DNA of 64,000 bases, from positions 7,555,983-7,619,982 of the forward strand of contig NC_087077.1 of assembly GCF_026151205.1 (NCBI RefSeq), written 5' to 3'. Below the pieces are notes generated by a model. That model searched no databases, was not told where the DNA came from, and worked only from the letters and a program-made list of their open reading frames with translations. Each line of letters starts with the position of its first letter. Positions within the stretch are counted from its first letter, which is position 1. Origin of the DNA: Bolinopsis microptera (lineage: Eukaryota; Ctenophora; Tentaculata; Lobata; Bolinopsidae). Below, piece after piece: positions 52,827 through 64,000 of the stretch. The translations under genes and the position numbers were made by a program.

Positions 52827-55800
52827 GTGAGTACTTTATAATTACTTGATTACCAGTTACCACTTAATTAATTTGATTCTTATTTAAATATAATCTATAC
52901 AATTATCACTGTAACCAATAATTTTTATGGCACACATACATTGTTGGAATTCGCTTAAAAATATACAACATTTCACATGCAGCTAACATCGACCTATTTA
53001 AAAAATGGATAATTCTGTTAAATAAATTGTGCTGAAAAATACTTTTAATAAATCAAATCGCTAGTCGTATCGCCCTAGATCATTCCTTTTGACCTTTTCA
53101 AATGTATGAAATGATTCTGGTAATTTCTGCTTTGCCGCATGCATAAATATTAAATCGCATTCTACTATACAATTAACATAACACGATACCAGTGAACGCT
53201 GTTTCTGTAGTGGTATCTACTTGTGTTGTTGGCAATATGTTAGACAGAACCAATTGTTCTAGAACGTTTCACTAAAATGGAAGCCGAAAAAGTAAATGTT
53301 GTAGCCCGTACGTGCTTTAACGCGCGCGTCATATGAAGCGCCGCGCGCGTTTATCACACGCGCGCATATTAAATGAAGCTATTTTTGATTCCGATAATGC
53401 ATGGAACTTTATCTATTCCGAATTCGGTCGCTGTTGAAGTCACGGAGTAAAGTTTGATGGTTAGTTGTAAAACAACGTACAAAAATACTCCTTTTAAATC
53501 CTAGCGATCATTGACCACTCCTTCACGCCAAATTGTAACAACGAACCCTCAATTAAATACGAATGCTACCTACTCGGCTACCTATTGAACCTATCTAGAG
53601 TTTAGAAGTAGGCATCTTCACGGGCCATCAGTCATCACGCAATCTCGGACCAACCTCCTTGACTGTTGACTGCACCAGTCAATTATATTAATTTTATCGC
53701 GTTAGGTTTTCTGCACTGTACTCCAGAGTAGAGGGCTTGTCTGAAGGGTGTCTAGGAATTTTCCAAGAGATGTCTTGAAGCTTTCCAAAATCTTTTGAGT
53801 ATTGACAATTTTGGGAGGAACCTTCCGAGTCTTACAGCTCTCACTGCGAATGAGTGGTGTAGTGGAGCGTGCAGCGGCCTGATTGCTTTTTTGCCAGAAT
53901 GGAAGACTGACCAGACTCCCCTGTCAGGCATTCGTCTCCGAACTGTACATTCTAGAACATTTGGACAATACCCTGGAGAGAACTTCCACAATGTATGAAT
54001 GGTGTAAGCGTTCTCGCGTCTTTTGCAGGATGTAAGTTTCCAGTTCCTTTCAATCTATTCCAAAAATCGGTGACTTTAGCCCTATAATCCGTCTAGTGAA
54101 CTAGCTAAGGTTGATGGGGTTTTTAAGTTTTAATCTTACTGTGTGAGTTATAACAAACAATAGATTATTGGGACGAAATGAGGAGTTTTCACTGCAAAAA
54201 AATACACAATGTATTGTCGACGTTTCGTTACATGCCTTTGTCATTACGAAACGATAAAGACTATTTAACAGCCATGTAAAGAGTAATCGTTTTCATATAT
54301 GACCAGAGAATGAAGCCGAAAGCTCGACAATATTTTGTTTTAGTGAAGGAGAATGTCTCATTTCGTTCCCAGTAAACTATCAGGATCGACCCACTCAAGA
54401 GAGCGATCCACGAAACCCACTACCCAACGTCCTATTGCCTCAAAACCGCCGCATATATGACTTTGTTGGATTGACACTGTTTCTTGCCGCACACATCGAC
54501 TTGAAAATGGCCAGCTAACTATTCATTCGGGCACAATCCAGTAAGATGTGGAAAAGAATAAGGTACAGAAAAATAGTAACACTTGCACTTGACACTTGTC
54601 CAGGTATGAGTGCACCTGTGTGCTTGCTAGCTCGACATCCCTGCCCTTCTTACTGGTGGAACAGTGACAAGTACCTATGACCTGCAGTGTTGCTCCAAGT
54701 TACAGATGGCTAGCCGACACCGTGATCACAAGACCAAGGTTTGTTCCTTTTCTGTCTACATTCCCCAGTCGCTGTGACGTTCTTATCTAATAATGTTAAG
54801 TTTTTTGGAACATTACACCAATTTGCTATTAAATTTTAAACTTTACGCATTGGCCAATTCTTTCTCCAATTTTGTGTGTGAGACAGAACGCATGCCTCTT
54901 ATAAAAGTTAACTATATATTGTGTTAATAAAGAAATAGGTAACCACATAATCACTACAAGGGAGAAGTCGTGCAAATAAATAAAAACTTTTCTCAGGAAC
55001 ACTTGAAAAGCTGTGGCTGAATCCAATCTCCGTTACAGATGCCACACTATCAAACTGCACTAAGACTTGCCCAAAGGGTCACAACCCAGGCAAAGCCATC
55101 GCAGAAATCAGAAACTCATGGCCAAGAACTTATAGGCAGTGACCTCGCCCTATAAGCTGAGAGAACATCTTATTACTTGAATGTGCTAGTGCCCCAAAAA
55201 AGTATAGTGGATTTAAATTATAATAGTGCTAACAACGTAGACCCTGTTGGCCTTCATAACCCCAATGTGTTATCATCGGTAGTAAATTATGGCCGGTAGA
55301 ATATGATCAAAAAGGCAGTAGAAAAGTGCGTCTATGATCACTAATTAGATTTAATTAGTTTATAGTTCCTCCGGAAAGGTAATTTTCAATGTTAACCATT
55401 TAAACCTACACAACTTACAAGTAATTCCGTGATATAGATAGGCACTTTAATATCCTTTTCAATCCATCCATCAACACCGAGAATCTGGCTGATGAGTAAC
55501 ACAAATGGGTAAAATTGTAAATTTATTTTGTAATTTATTGACAATTTTCATTGGGATAGATTAATTGAATTGCTGATTAATGTGACCCTTTCAAAAAGGC
55601 GTGCTGCCAAACAGCATGCAAGCAATTGTTAATCCACTCATCAGCTAGGATTGTAAGATATGATGTAACGACTTTTGTACAGAAAAAAAACATCAACTAA
55701 TATGTAAAATTATGATAAATCAATTGAACTTTAACATTTCCCTAAGTTGGCCATGTCTTTCTTGTTTTAATCGACTTAGGGATCGGCCACCATATTAAGT

Positions 55801-57460
55801 AACAATATTTTAGGCAATTTTTAACCCCCCCCCCCCCCCCTCCGTAATCACCTAATCAAGGACCCCACCCTCCCCCCCCCCCCCCCCCCCCGTCCCCCCT
55901 CCTGACAGCAATATTACGTAATCATGGCCTGACCGCCCCCCCCTCCCCTCGACTTTTTTTCCCTAGAAAAAACTTTGGTCTACGTTTCATGCTACCCTCT
56001 CATGCTACATGATGATCCGAAATCATTGTTATATGACATACGGCCAAGCAATCTCCTAAACAACTTACTATAAACCGGATATTCGGATCAATTTCTAAAT
56101 TTAATCACTACTAGTGAAATCAACCGTAAGCCTATTAAACCCCCCCCACCCCCCCCCCCCCCCTCGCTTTACGTAATCTGTGACCGACCCCATATGGAGA
56201 CTCAGTGATTTTGTGATTTATACGGAATCAGGCTCTGAAAACATTGAGATGAACAGAGAGAACAGTAGTGTAATATAATAACACCACTGTGATCTAAGGA
56301 AATGTCCCGGTTACCTAACCTGCGATCCAGATATCCTGCAATCTATCTTGTGAAGACCCCTGATCATAACACTCCACTCAGGTTTTTAGCTATAAGACTA
56401 TTTTACTGTATTCAGAAAACACAATCTTCTTTCCATACGTGTTCTTGGTTATTTAATATAATTGTTGATTAATATGAGGGATATTTTAGTTATGTCATTT
56501 AGAATACACAGCCGGCACGTAATTTTAAAGCGGTAAGATAAGAGAACTCTCGTGGAGTATATCAGATTTCAGTGGACAGAATAGAGGATCAAAAACAACT
56601 TGTTCTACATATAGTCATCTCTTGTGAAGGACTCTACGCAAACCTAATTTATCAGTTAGTAAACGTTTAGATGTTCAGACTACTCAATCTTCCTTCTGTG
56701 AATCGTTATTAATTACACAATTACATTATTGTAAACTACAGCTGCATGAATATTTCATTTAAAAAAGCCATAATTTGGTTTTGTGGAAACGCAGCTTTTT
56801 TTTGTCCGGTACCCTTAATGGATTTCAAGTCAAACTTATAAAGTCAAAAAAATCACGAACACACAAACAATAACTCACTCCCACGGGCAGAAATTAGCCT
56901 TTAAATAAATCATAGTAAGAAAATGTAAAGTCTCTAGAATATGCTTAAGAAAACTTAGCCTAGTTAGAAAAAAACCTACTGGTGAGACTCCTTCACGAAT
57001 TGCTATTCAAGCAATGATATGGTCCAAAAAGCACACGGAAATTTAAATGAGTAACCAATCCCGTATGGCCATACATTCATCAGATTTTCAAAAAGTCTGC
57101 ACTTCGAGTTGCTTATCCCAAATATGAAATTCAGCGAAATCACGCACTTTATTCAAACTCATAAACTCAAGCCCAATTGCGCACAAATCAACAAAGAAGA
57201 TAACAATTAATCTAGATAATTATCTCTTATATGCATTCACTACACCAAAACTTTTCCGTCGTATAATATGCGGTGATACTCGACGGGTCAGCAGATTTTT
57301 CTCCTTTAATTGAGCTACAAGTTTTTTATGTGTTGCTTGTTTCCTCATCGTTTTCTATCTGGAGCAACGAAACCAGCTGTGGTAGGTTGTACGAGGGACT
57401 TTTTTCAAATGATTTGCTCTGAGAAGAGCCTCTTTCACGATTCGTTACTATTCATAGTCC
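52827..57460. other. Non-coding stretch with C-tracts
   Basis: It holds a GCGCGC-rich patch near 53315-53372, and long C runs at about 55827-55840, 55872-55892 and 56137-56164 interspersed with ACGTAATC motifs, an arrangement seen around some invertebrate repeats. Open frames at 53752-53998 on both strands show no definite domain. Confidence 0.4.
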
Positions 57461-57469
57461 TTTGATTGG

Positions 57470-57830
57470 CCTCGGCCTACCATCCCCCCGTTTCTTTCTT
57501 CAAACCGATACGATTATCATCTACAATTCAAGAGTGGTTATTGTGTTGCAAAATCTTGACCAGTACTTCACCAGCGAAATCAGCGGGCACGTGGAGTAAT
57601 CCTCCGGGTACTCCGTGGACGATGAAGTTCCGTGCTCCGAGCGTTCGTCTGAACAGCAACTGTACTGCTTTCTTCACTGCTTCAAAGTTGGAGCTTTATT
57701 GACGCAGTTTTTCCCTGGGGCAATTTTCCGCTCCATGACTTCACTCCGTTTAATCTCATTGAACCGTCTCCTGCACGAGATTTTAGCTTGCTCTCACTGC
57801 ACTTTTCATCAGTTCTGACTTAACATAATC
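57470..57830 (-). pseudogene. Possible remnant of a LINE ORF1 (RNA-binding type)
   Basis: On the minus strand one frame reads EAVKKAVQLLF then LGARNFIVHGVPGG, with a stop after LVKILQHNNHS; another frame gives VDDNRIGLKKETGG. Upstream, FNEIKRSEVMERKI could be a coiled coil. The ARNFIVHGVP block followed by a D..RIG block resembles the RRM region of L1/CR1-type ORF1 proteins. Several stops and frame changes are present. The match is weak. Confidence 0.3.
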
Positions 57831-59942
57831 GATGGTACCGGCTGCAAGATTTCATAAAACAATGGTACTGATCCATGATTTGGTTAAGTTCTCAATGAGT
57901 TTTTGCATCGTGTTCCTTGTTACATTTCATGAAGCTGCATGATTCAGTTCCTCTAATTTTTCAATATTGACAGCGTACTTCGCAGTATTTTGCAGTATTG
58001 ACAGCTTTTAAAACTTTTTCCACGGATGAAATGCAAAGCTTCCTCTTGTGTGTGTAGATCTGCTACGTTGAATTCCATTGACAATGGTACCACAAACGGC
58101 TGTACAGCACGTGCTGGTGTTAAAGTTGTTAAAAACAGCTGATAAGAGACGATTTAAAACCGTTGCAACAGCTAGATAAAATGATTACTAGAAAATAAAC
58201 ATGGAAATTTCAGGATTTGTACACAGAATGAGAGGATCACTCCAACACAATTTTAACAGTCTCTCAACACCAGTACCAAATTCAAATACATGATTTGTGT
58301 CATTTGATAAAGGGGGCATACGCCAAAGTTTTACTGACCAGCTAGCGCACCGTTTCCTCACAACAATTTTTGTTGAGGATTCCCATTTTGTAATCGAGCA
58401 TTTCCTTGTATCTCTACCAGAGCTGAGGTGGTGGTATCTGGTAGTTCATGATTATCCTATTATCAGCTCTCCTTCATGACCTCATTCTTCATCCAAAATG
58501 AAATAATAATTTAAAAATATTCCTCCCCGCACATTTGTAGTCCATGACACTATCAAAAATTATCTATCTTGCTCGCATAATTGACAGGAAAATATTTTTT
58601 TAGGTACCAGATTCCGGTCAAAGATTAAGCGCGTTTTTCGATATATTCGTACCAAAGATCAACATTTTATCTTCAAATCTTGGAGTATTACGAATACTCA
58701 ACCCCTCACAACTCCCCTTAATCGAAATGAAACTCCGTACTATATCCTGAAAGCGGAACACCTGGTGACCTCATCTCGATTTACAATTATGACTACTACC
58801 TATAGCTATAAAACTTTTACAGTTTCATTATCTCAGAATATCTTTAACTACTGACACAATGGACAACTATTGTAAAGAACGGAAAAGAAATCTTCTTCCT
58901 CAAGTTCTGCACCTCGATGACAAACGACCTCCTATGTGCTGCGAGAGCTCCAGAATCAGTCGTATATAAGCAAGTACCCGGAGAGTAGTGACTTCAGAGA
59001 CGAAACGACAACGTCATTCGAATATGAGGCTGAAGTCATTGTGGTAGGGCATTTAGAGAATTACCGGACGATAAGATCATCGTTCTTCATAACTTTTGAA
59101 TACACGCACCCAGTCATAATCGATTTGGTGTGATCAATCATTTGTGGAACAAGAAGAAGTGCAAAGGGTGCAAGAACTCGTCGAATACAGAAGGAGAATG
59201 TAATTTTTTAATTTTAAGTTCAGCTCCATCGTTATAATCGAAGTTAAGAACATGACTCAACATTTACAATGCGGTCGACAAGGAAAAACACTTCAAGGCA
59301 ATTTATCTGTACGTTCACAAATCAGTTGAGCAGAGAAAGAAGATAGAAAATCTCTCTGATTCAATGCATAGAAAAAGAACACAACTACCGTCAGTTCACT
59401 GCGTACCTTATTTCAGTAAAACAATTTAAAGACATTTCACTATTGTAAGATACAAAACTTCAGCTAAGCGATCAGAATACAACTGTATATGTATATGAGG
59501 CATATAACTTATCAAATTCTGGTTCTTATGGTGGAATAACCACGCAACCAGTAGCTCAAATCTATAATAAATTGTGATGCCTTTCAAAAGGTTAGTATAA
59601 GTAACGTGCTATCTGGCTACGATAAAATAACTACGATCAATCGAAAAGGTGTAGTTTAAGCAAACTGCATATTAAAACATTGATGAACGCTCAAATCAGG
59701 AAAATTTACTTTTTACCAAAAAAAGGGAAGATCGTGCACAGAATCCTGGAGTTGTATCAGCACCTGATGTTATAAAAAACATGTTAAAGTGGAAAACTTG
59801 ACAGTAGAACAAAGTGATGGCGTTTTCGAATCAAGCGAGAAACCTGTATGTGGTGATTAACGGACCTGCAGGGGCAAAGAAGATATCAGTTTATATTTCG
59901 ACTTTATAAAGTACCCTGACATTATAATCAAAAAGAGATGAT
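57831..59942. other. Non-coding stretch
   Basis: I see no gene, RNA or defined repeat here. Open frames are under 66 codons and featureless. Confidence 0.4.
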
Positions 59943-60458
59943 ATTTGACCAAAACCCATAATCATGGGTAGAGTGGACCGCTGCCAGTGTCTCTCTTTCC
60001 CAAACAAAAGAAAATGATATTAATTTGATTGACCGTTCACAAATGCAAAATGATACCGAGAATGAAATCGGTCGCTCGCTTTTCCCATTCATTTACAATT
60101 GTAATAGATTAAGAAGAACTACCCAAAAGCAGCTGTACTCGGCAATGAAGATTCAATAAACTTCAGCTTGTTCAATAAGTAATAACTACCACCCTTGTCC
60201 CTTACCCCGAAATACTAGGTATCGACCCGAACGCAACCCAAAGAGATTTTTACAGCATCTGATTGATGTAATCAATCGAAACTTATTTATACAATTCGTA
60301 AGCCGTGAATGAATGGGAAAAGCGAGCGACCGATTTCATTCTCGGTATCATTTTGCATTTGAGAACGGTCAATCAAATTAATATCATTTCCTTTTGTTTG
60401 GGAAAGAGAGACACTGGCAGCGGTCCACTCTACCCATGATTATGGGTTTTGGTCAAAT
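59943..60458. mobile_element. Foldback transposon with ~154-bp inverted arms
   Basis: The left arm (59943-60096) starts ATTTGACCAAAACCCATAAT and is repeated inverted at 60305-60458 with only a few mismatches. The ~208-bp middle is unrelated on the two sides and non-coding. No clean target duplication was found. A degraded piece of the arm lies near 10295-10345. Near-identical arms suggest recent origin or arm-to-arm conversion. Confidence 0.85.
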
Positions 60459-60662
60459 TATATTAATATTATTAAATGTAGACCGCTCTAGACCTGAATC
60501 CTGTCTAAACTGTAGGTATACATTATACAATGGTGATATTACTATTAGGGACCTGTCATCAATTACAAACTTTAGATTCTTTTGTTGCAGGACCAACCTT
60601 TTTGCCTCCTACAAAAGATTTGACGAAATTATCACGATACGTATTTCCCAGAATGGTTTGCA

Positions 60663-60746
60663 TTACTGCCACTGGGCGGCGCCCAGCCTGTCATTCCGCC
60701 GAATGTTTATGAACATAATAGCCTGGGCACTGGGGTCCCCAGGTAA
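60663..60746 (+). mobile_element. 84-bp miniature element, TTACTGGGC family, with empty-site proof
   Basis: It begins TTACTGCCACTGGGCGGC and ends GGGGTCCCCAGGTAA. GGTTTGCA occurs on both sides (60655-60662 and 60747-60754), while copy A at about 15100 has a single GGTTTGCATAGC. This is direct evidence of a simple insertion with an 8-9-bp duplication. It contains TGAACATAATAGCC and CCTGTCATTCCGCC, shared by the other copies. Confidence 0.9.
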
Positions 60747-60935
60747 GGTTTGCATAGCTGAGCTTCTAACAAACAGGGTGAGTGGAGTGAGAGTTGAGCA
60801 GAGCAGGGGTAGAGTAGAGCCGGAGAAGTAGATCACACTCAGCTCTCTCGATCCAGGAGAGCCTCTTTTCTCCGACTCTTTCCGGTTCCCGAGATGACCT
60901 AATATGTTATATGTGGAACTAGATTACCAGCCACA

Positions 60936-61019
60936 TTACTGGGCCGCGCTCAGCCTGTCATTCCGCCAAATCTTTATTCGTTATGTTAATGAACATAATA
61001 GCCTGGGGTCCTCAGGTAA
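60936..61019 (+). mobile_element. 84-bp miniature element, TTACTGGGC family, second copy
   Basis: It begins TTACTGGGCCGCGCTCAGCC and ends GGGGTCCTCAGGTAA. CAGCCACA flanks it (60928-60935 and 61020-61027). It lies in sequence absent from copy A of the long repeat, next to a GGGTGATACTCG-family piece. Confidence 0.88.
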
Positions 61020-61263
61020 CAGCCACACCGCTACAGTTTTGTAGGTTTACAGCCTACCAGGACGCGCGCCGAGCTAGTTGCGAAGGAGGTTATCACGTAA
61101 ATCGCGGTGACTATCAAGATTGTGATTGCTGCCTTTCGATTTTTTGTTTTTCCCGCTCTCTTCATCTTGTCACATTTGGTCTCCTTTCACCTTTAGTAAC
61201 TTTACTCTTTGTCCTGTCTAAATTGTTTGAGTGTTTGCTGGACTAATCTTTAATAGAGTTCGA

Positions 61264-61353
61264 CTAGCGAGCAATATTATTGCTCGCTAGTTTACCTGTT
61301 ACCTAGATTACTAGTTTATTGCCAATAAACTAGTAATCTAGGTAACAGGTAAA
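61264..61353. repeat. Two adjacent perfect palindromes
   Basis: CTAGCGAGCAAT (61264-61275) pairs with ATTGCTCGCTAG (61279-61290) across three bases. Immediately next, 30 bases (61291-61320, TTTACCTGTT...) pair perfectly with 61324-61353 across GCC. Copy A of the long repeat has only one diverged version (GCGAGCAATAAACT...GGTAAACGG, about 15473-15513), so an inverted duplication of this block occurred in copy B. Confidence 0.9.
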
Positions 61354-61414
61354 CGGTGAATTCAAACTTGCTCTAGCTCTAACAGTAACCGGCGATTTAG
61401 TGGGAGCGAGCCGA

Positions 61415-61470
61415 CGGTCATGTATTTCATATTTGGAACAAATGTTTTAAGAGTATCACCCGTTAAAGCT
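61415..61470 (-). repeat. GGGTGATACTCG-family fragment
   Basis: Reverse complement of the family's start: ATATTTGGAACAAATGTTTT then AGAGTATCACCCGTTAA. Truncated beyond the first ~55 bases. Confidence 0.6.
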
Positions 61471-61569
61471 AAGCTCGGAAAGCTCAGTGCGGGGTGTTAT
61501 GTATGATGTGGTATAGTATAGTGCGTGGAGACATGACACCCTTTTTCCATTTCATTTCATGTGTAGATA

Positions 61570-61900
61570 ATAGCCATAAAACAATCCCATCAACTGCAGG
61601 GAATTCTAAAATTTGATCGAACATATTCAATATTGATATATAAAATTATATTGGGAAAAAACTGTCTCGATCACGTGATATCACCATATATTTATAATTA
61701 TAAGGAAGATTCTGTCATGAAGCGCTTCCACTAAAATAAAAGTAAATCGCTCGCCCAAATTTTAAGAACATTTTTGTGGAAAGGCCCTATGAGGGTATGA
61801 AAATCATCAAGATCGGTGTATTTTTAGACGCTGATTCCGAATCACCCTTGTCATACGTTGTATGACCCGCCACGCACGAGTGCGCGGCTCCCTGTTAGGT
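61570..61900 (+). repeat. Second copy of the CTCGCCCAAATTTTAAG repeat plus ATACGTTGTATGACCC piece
   Basis: 61570-61858 matches 15660-15965. From about 61855 the GTCATACGTTGTATGACCCG repeat follows directly, as in part of the island at 16090, but it is truncated after GCGCGGCTCCC. Confidence 0.65.
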
Positions 61901-62075
61901 AGGGGTATAGTGAATTGAAGGTGAACAGGTTTGCAAATATCTCACGGCCTGTATTAGTATCTTATAAAATATTTATACTGAGAGACGGGTAGTCGGTCGA
62001 TTAATTTAAAGTCTTTATCAATTTAGAAAATATTAGGAGTCAGCGTAACAAGCTGAAAGTTGTAAGGTTTGTATT

Positions 62076-62138
62076 TGTAGCGCGATGCACTACTGGGTCG
62101 CGCGCGCATCAAATAATGCTTCTCGCAACCACAGTAGT
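62076..62138 (-). mobile_element. TTGATTCACGATG-family element, truncated
   Basis: The minus-strand copy retains the GCATCGCGCTACAA end and the CGCGCGACCCAG middle, up to the CTGTGGTTGCGAG block, then is lost. No second end or target duplication. Confidence 0.65.
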
Positions 62139-63660
62139 GTGCAAACCAACATTCGAACCACCAGCAGCTGGTGGTCAATTTCCTACGAACGCGACTTAAT
62201 TTTGGTTCAGACTGGAGTCGAGCGCTACGTTATAGCTGTATATATAGCTCGTTTCACGACGAAATCTTCATTTATTGAGTTTGTCTGTCGATTATGTTGG
62301 AGTTTGTACTTTTAATTTTGTACTCGAATACTGTTAATTTATTTTTATTAAATAGTTGTTTTTCGTAACAGCACACTAGTACGTGATTCCTTTTGTTATT
62401 CTTACATAATTAGGAAGATTTTAAACTTCAATACTATAAATAATCAAATATTTACGAACACCGATCATCGGTATGTACCCATTATGCATTATTGGTATCG
62501 AAGTCTTATGTTGAGCTGGATATCGAAAAATTTCAAAATGTAAGGCTGTAATTTTGTACTTGTTTAGGTGTAGAACTAGGATTAACAACTTGATTGCTAG
62601 GAGCTAGGAAGAGATTTTAGTAATGATGACCCTTTAAACTTAAACTATATCTCTAGTGCACTTCGATCGGTTTTCTTTTCAATTTTGATAAAACCTAGTC
62701 GTGATCTTTGTTTCAGAACTTCACTAATTTGTTAAGTTTTGTAGTTTATATAGACGGAACATGAGCAGATACCATTTGATTAATTATAATATATCCGATT
62801 TGAAATATTATTCTGTCGGAGTTTGAGTTCTACATGGACACATTTATTAACATCCCGCATGAATTTGTGTCGTCTTTACAATTTTTTGCGCTGAATTTGT
62901 ATGCTTATTAATACTGCCGCATGATATCAGTAGCTGCTATAAAACTAGAGTGTATAGCATGTGTATTATACGATGTTTCCCACGTAAAAATCGCAGGTTG
63001 TTTTGGTGCGGCTGGGCACTCTACTGGTGATTGACACCAGAGACTGAGAAAAACTTTGACATAATTTTCAAGTTTGATATGACCTAATAACTACCACATT
63101 TACAGGAAGTATGGTAATACATTCTTGTCAGCTGTCTGGGCAAATCTTCTCTCGCAGAATTGGATTAAAATTTAATGTATTTTATTTCTCACTTCCAACG
63201 ATGTCGCAATTATTAGGTAAAATTTGAAGTTATTTTGAGATTCAATTAATAAATTTTAGATTGCAGCTTGATATCACTTAGTATGTACATTGTACTCGGT
63301 TGCAAGGGTAGAACTTATGAGAATACTATCATAGTATTATTGCACTATACTATTATGGGTTCATCAAAGTTCGTATCATGATTTGTCACAATTAAACCAT
63401 CGAGTCACTTGAGGAAACCCGTTAAAGCTCGCAATTGGCGACGAGATAAAGTTTGTGGTACCTCTAGATGTTAAGTTAACTCTTAGGCTCCAATCTTCCT
63501 TACTATACCTACCACTCCTTCTTCCTTGATAAGAAGTAGATCCATCTGGAACAGTGAGCTGCTTCTTCCCTTCTATCCCGTACTAGCCTACTCAGCTCTC
63601 TCCAAACCGTGAACAACTACTCCCGGTGCTAGAACTTTAACCGCATAATTATAACAGCAC
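62139..63660. other. Non-coding stretch
   Basis: AT-rich with no recognised gene or repeat family. A 76-codon frame at 62085-62315 begins inside the miniature element and is likely chance. Confidence 0.4.
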
Positions 63661-64000
63661 AATTCTTTCGCTTGAATCTCAGTCTGCTGTAAGACTGCTG
63701 TACCGGTAGAGTTTTTACTTGTATGATTCAGCAATCTGCTCTTTAGATGGTACCGTTACCTCCCGCCATAAGACTGTGCCGTCTTGGTGACCTTGAGAAT
63801 ATCATAAGGTCCGATATATAAAAGCACTATCCAATATCGAGACCCACTCAGGATCCCAAACCACGACTCCTTTCGGTCGTCTGTACTTGCTTTTTTCCTC
63901 CCAGCATGGACTAAGTCAATGATACTGTCTTACATCGCTGGCCTTGTTCTTATAAGTGTTCACTCGGCGCTCACAAGATAACATGTTCAGAGATCTGTTG
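63660..64000 (-). pseudogene. Decayed C-terminal integrase region of an LTR retrotransposon (possible Ty3/gypsy type)
   Basis: On the minus strand, frames with stops and shifts give ERRVNTYKNKA, RRPKGVVVWDPEW, IGPYDILKVTKTAQSYGGR and RYHLKSRL. The order of a V-W-DP block, a GPY(D/x)I block and an H-L-x-RL block is what follows the integrase core in Ty3/gypsy polyproteins (the GPY/F motif). It runs off the window at the right edge. No LTR or catalytic core is in the window. Confidence 0.4.

Larger units (their letters stand above)
60470..61375 (+). repeat. Long repeat, copy B (matches 14909-15529)
   Basis: Same order and orientation as copy A, but interrupted by two 84-bp miniature elements (60663, 60936), a piece of the GGGTGATACTCG family (about 61035-61075) and a local inverted duplication (61264-61353). 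Removing these restores colinearity with copy A. No coding sense. Confidence 0.8.

Noticed and set aside
53752-53998. Overlapping ORFs on both strands
   Set aside because: Continuous and vaguely familiar, but no motif that I can name; may be a transposon remnant, so not annotated as a gene.

Overview
The window looks like nuclear DNA of an invertebrate animal, most likely a cnidarian. It is AT-rich, has spliceosomal introns with GT/AG borders, holds a single-exon rhodopsin-class receptor of a style common in cnidarians, and is full of retrotransposons and very small DNA transposons. The cnidarian call is inference; no marker here proves it.

Host genes occupy about 18-27 kb. GRWD1 (histone-binding / ribosome-assembly WD40 protein, minus strand) can be assembled from seven exons at 17990-25004 with every splice phase consistent. 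Its 4.2-kb first intron holds a complete class A GPCR gene on the opposite strand (23416-24507). Just upstream, on GRWD1's strand, are two copies of the ribosomal stalk gene RPLP2 (25244-25582, 26460-26798) with identical proteins. RPLP2 and GRWD1 both serve the ribosome, and the 240-bp gap between them has a poly(A) signal followed by a 3' splice site, as in operons of spliced-leader animals.

From 28 to 51 kb is a transposon nest of at least three levels. (1) A minus-strand PHD-finger/reverse-transcriptase element with a nuclease-like C-terminus (28265-28467, 39466-39915 and probably 42626-44335) was split by (2) a plus-strand Copia element (28468-39460, identical 165-bp LTRs, 5-bp target duplication). 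Copia's RNase H region was then split by (3) a ~6-kb non-LTR retrotransposon (32638-38632). A second, apparently intact non-LTR element (44448 to about 50723) follows, then a fragment of a third (50724-51266). The non-LTR elements encode ORF1-type proteins with an AlkB-like 2OG-Fe(II) dioxygenase; in the two long ones an SGNH-hydrolase domain follows. In the intact one three ORFs are chained by ATGA overlaps. This AlkB-bearing retrotransposon group is the best candidate for a novel system here.

The flanks (1-17 kb, 39.9-42.5 kb, 51-64 kb) are mostly non-coding and rich in short repeats: a transposon family ending ACCTTAT with arrays of GTCCGT motifs, several families of about 84-500 bp with 8-9-bp target duplications, a tRNA-derived SINE, a long foldback element, and remnants of LINE, Penelope-like and LTR elements. 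A segment at 14.9-15.5 kb recurs at 60.5-61.4 kb, giving empty and filled insertion sites side by side.
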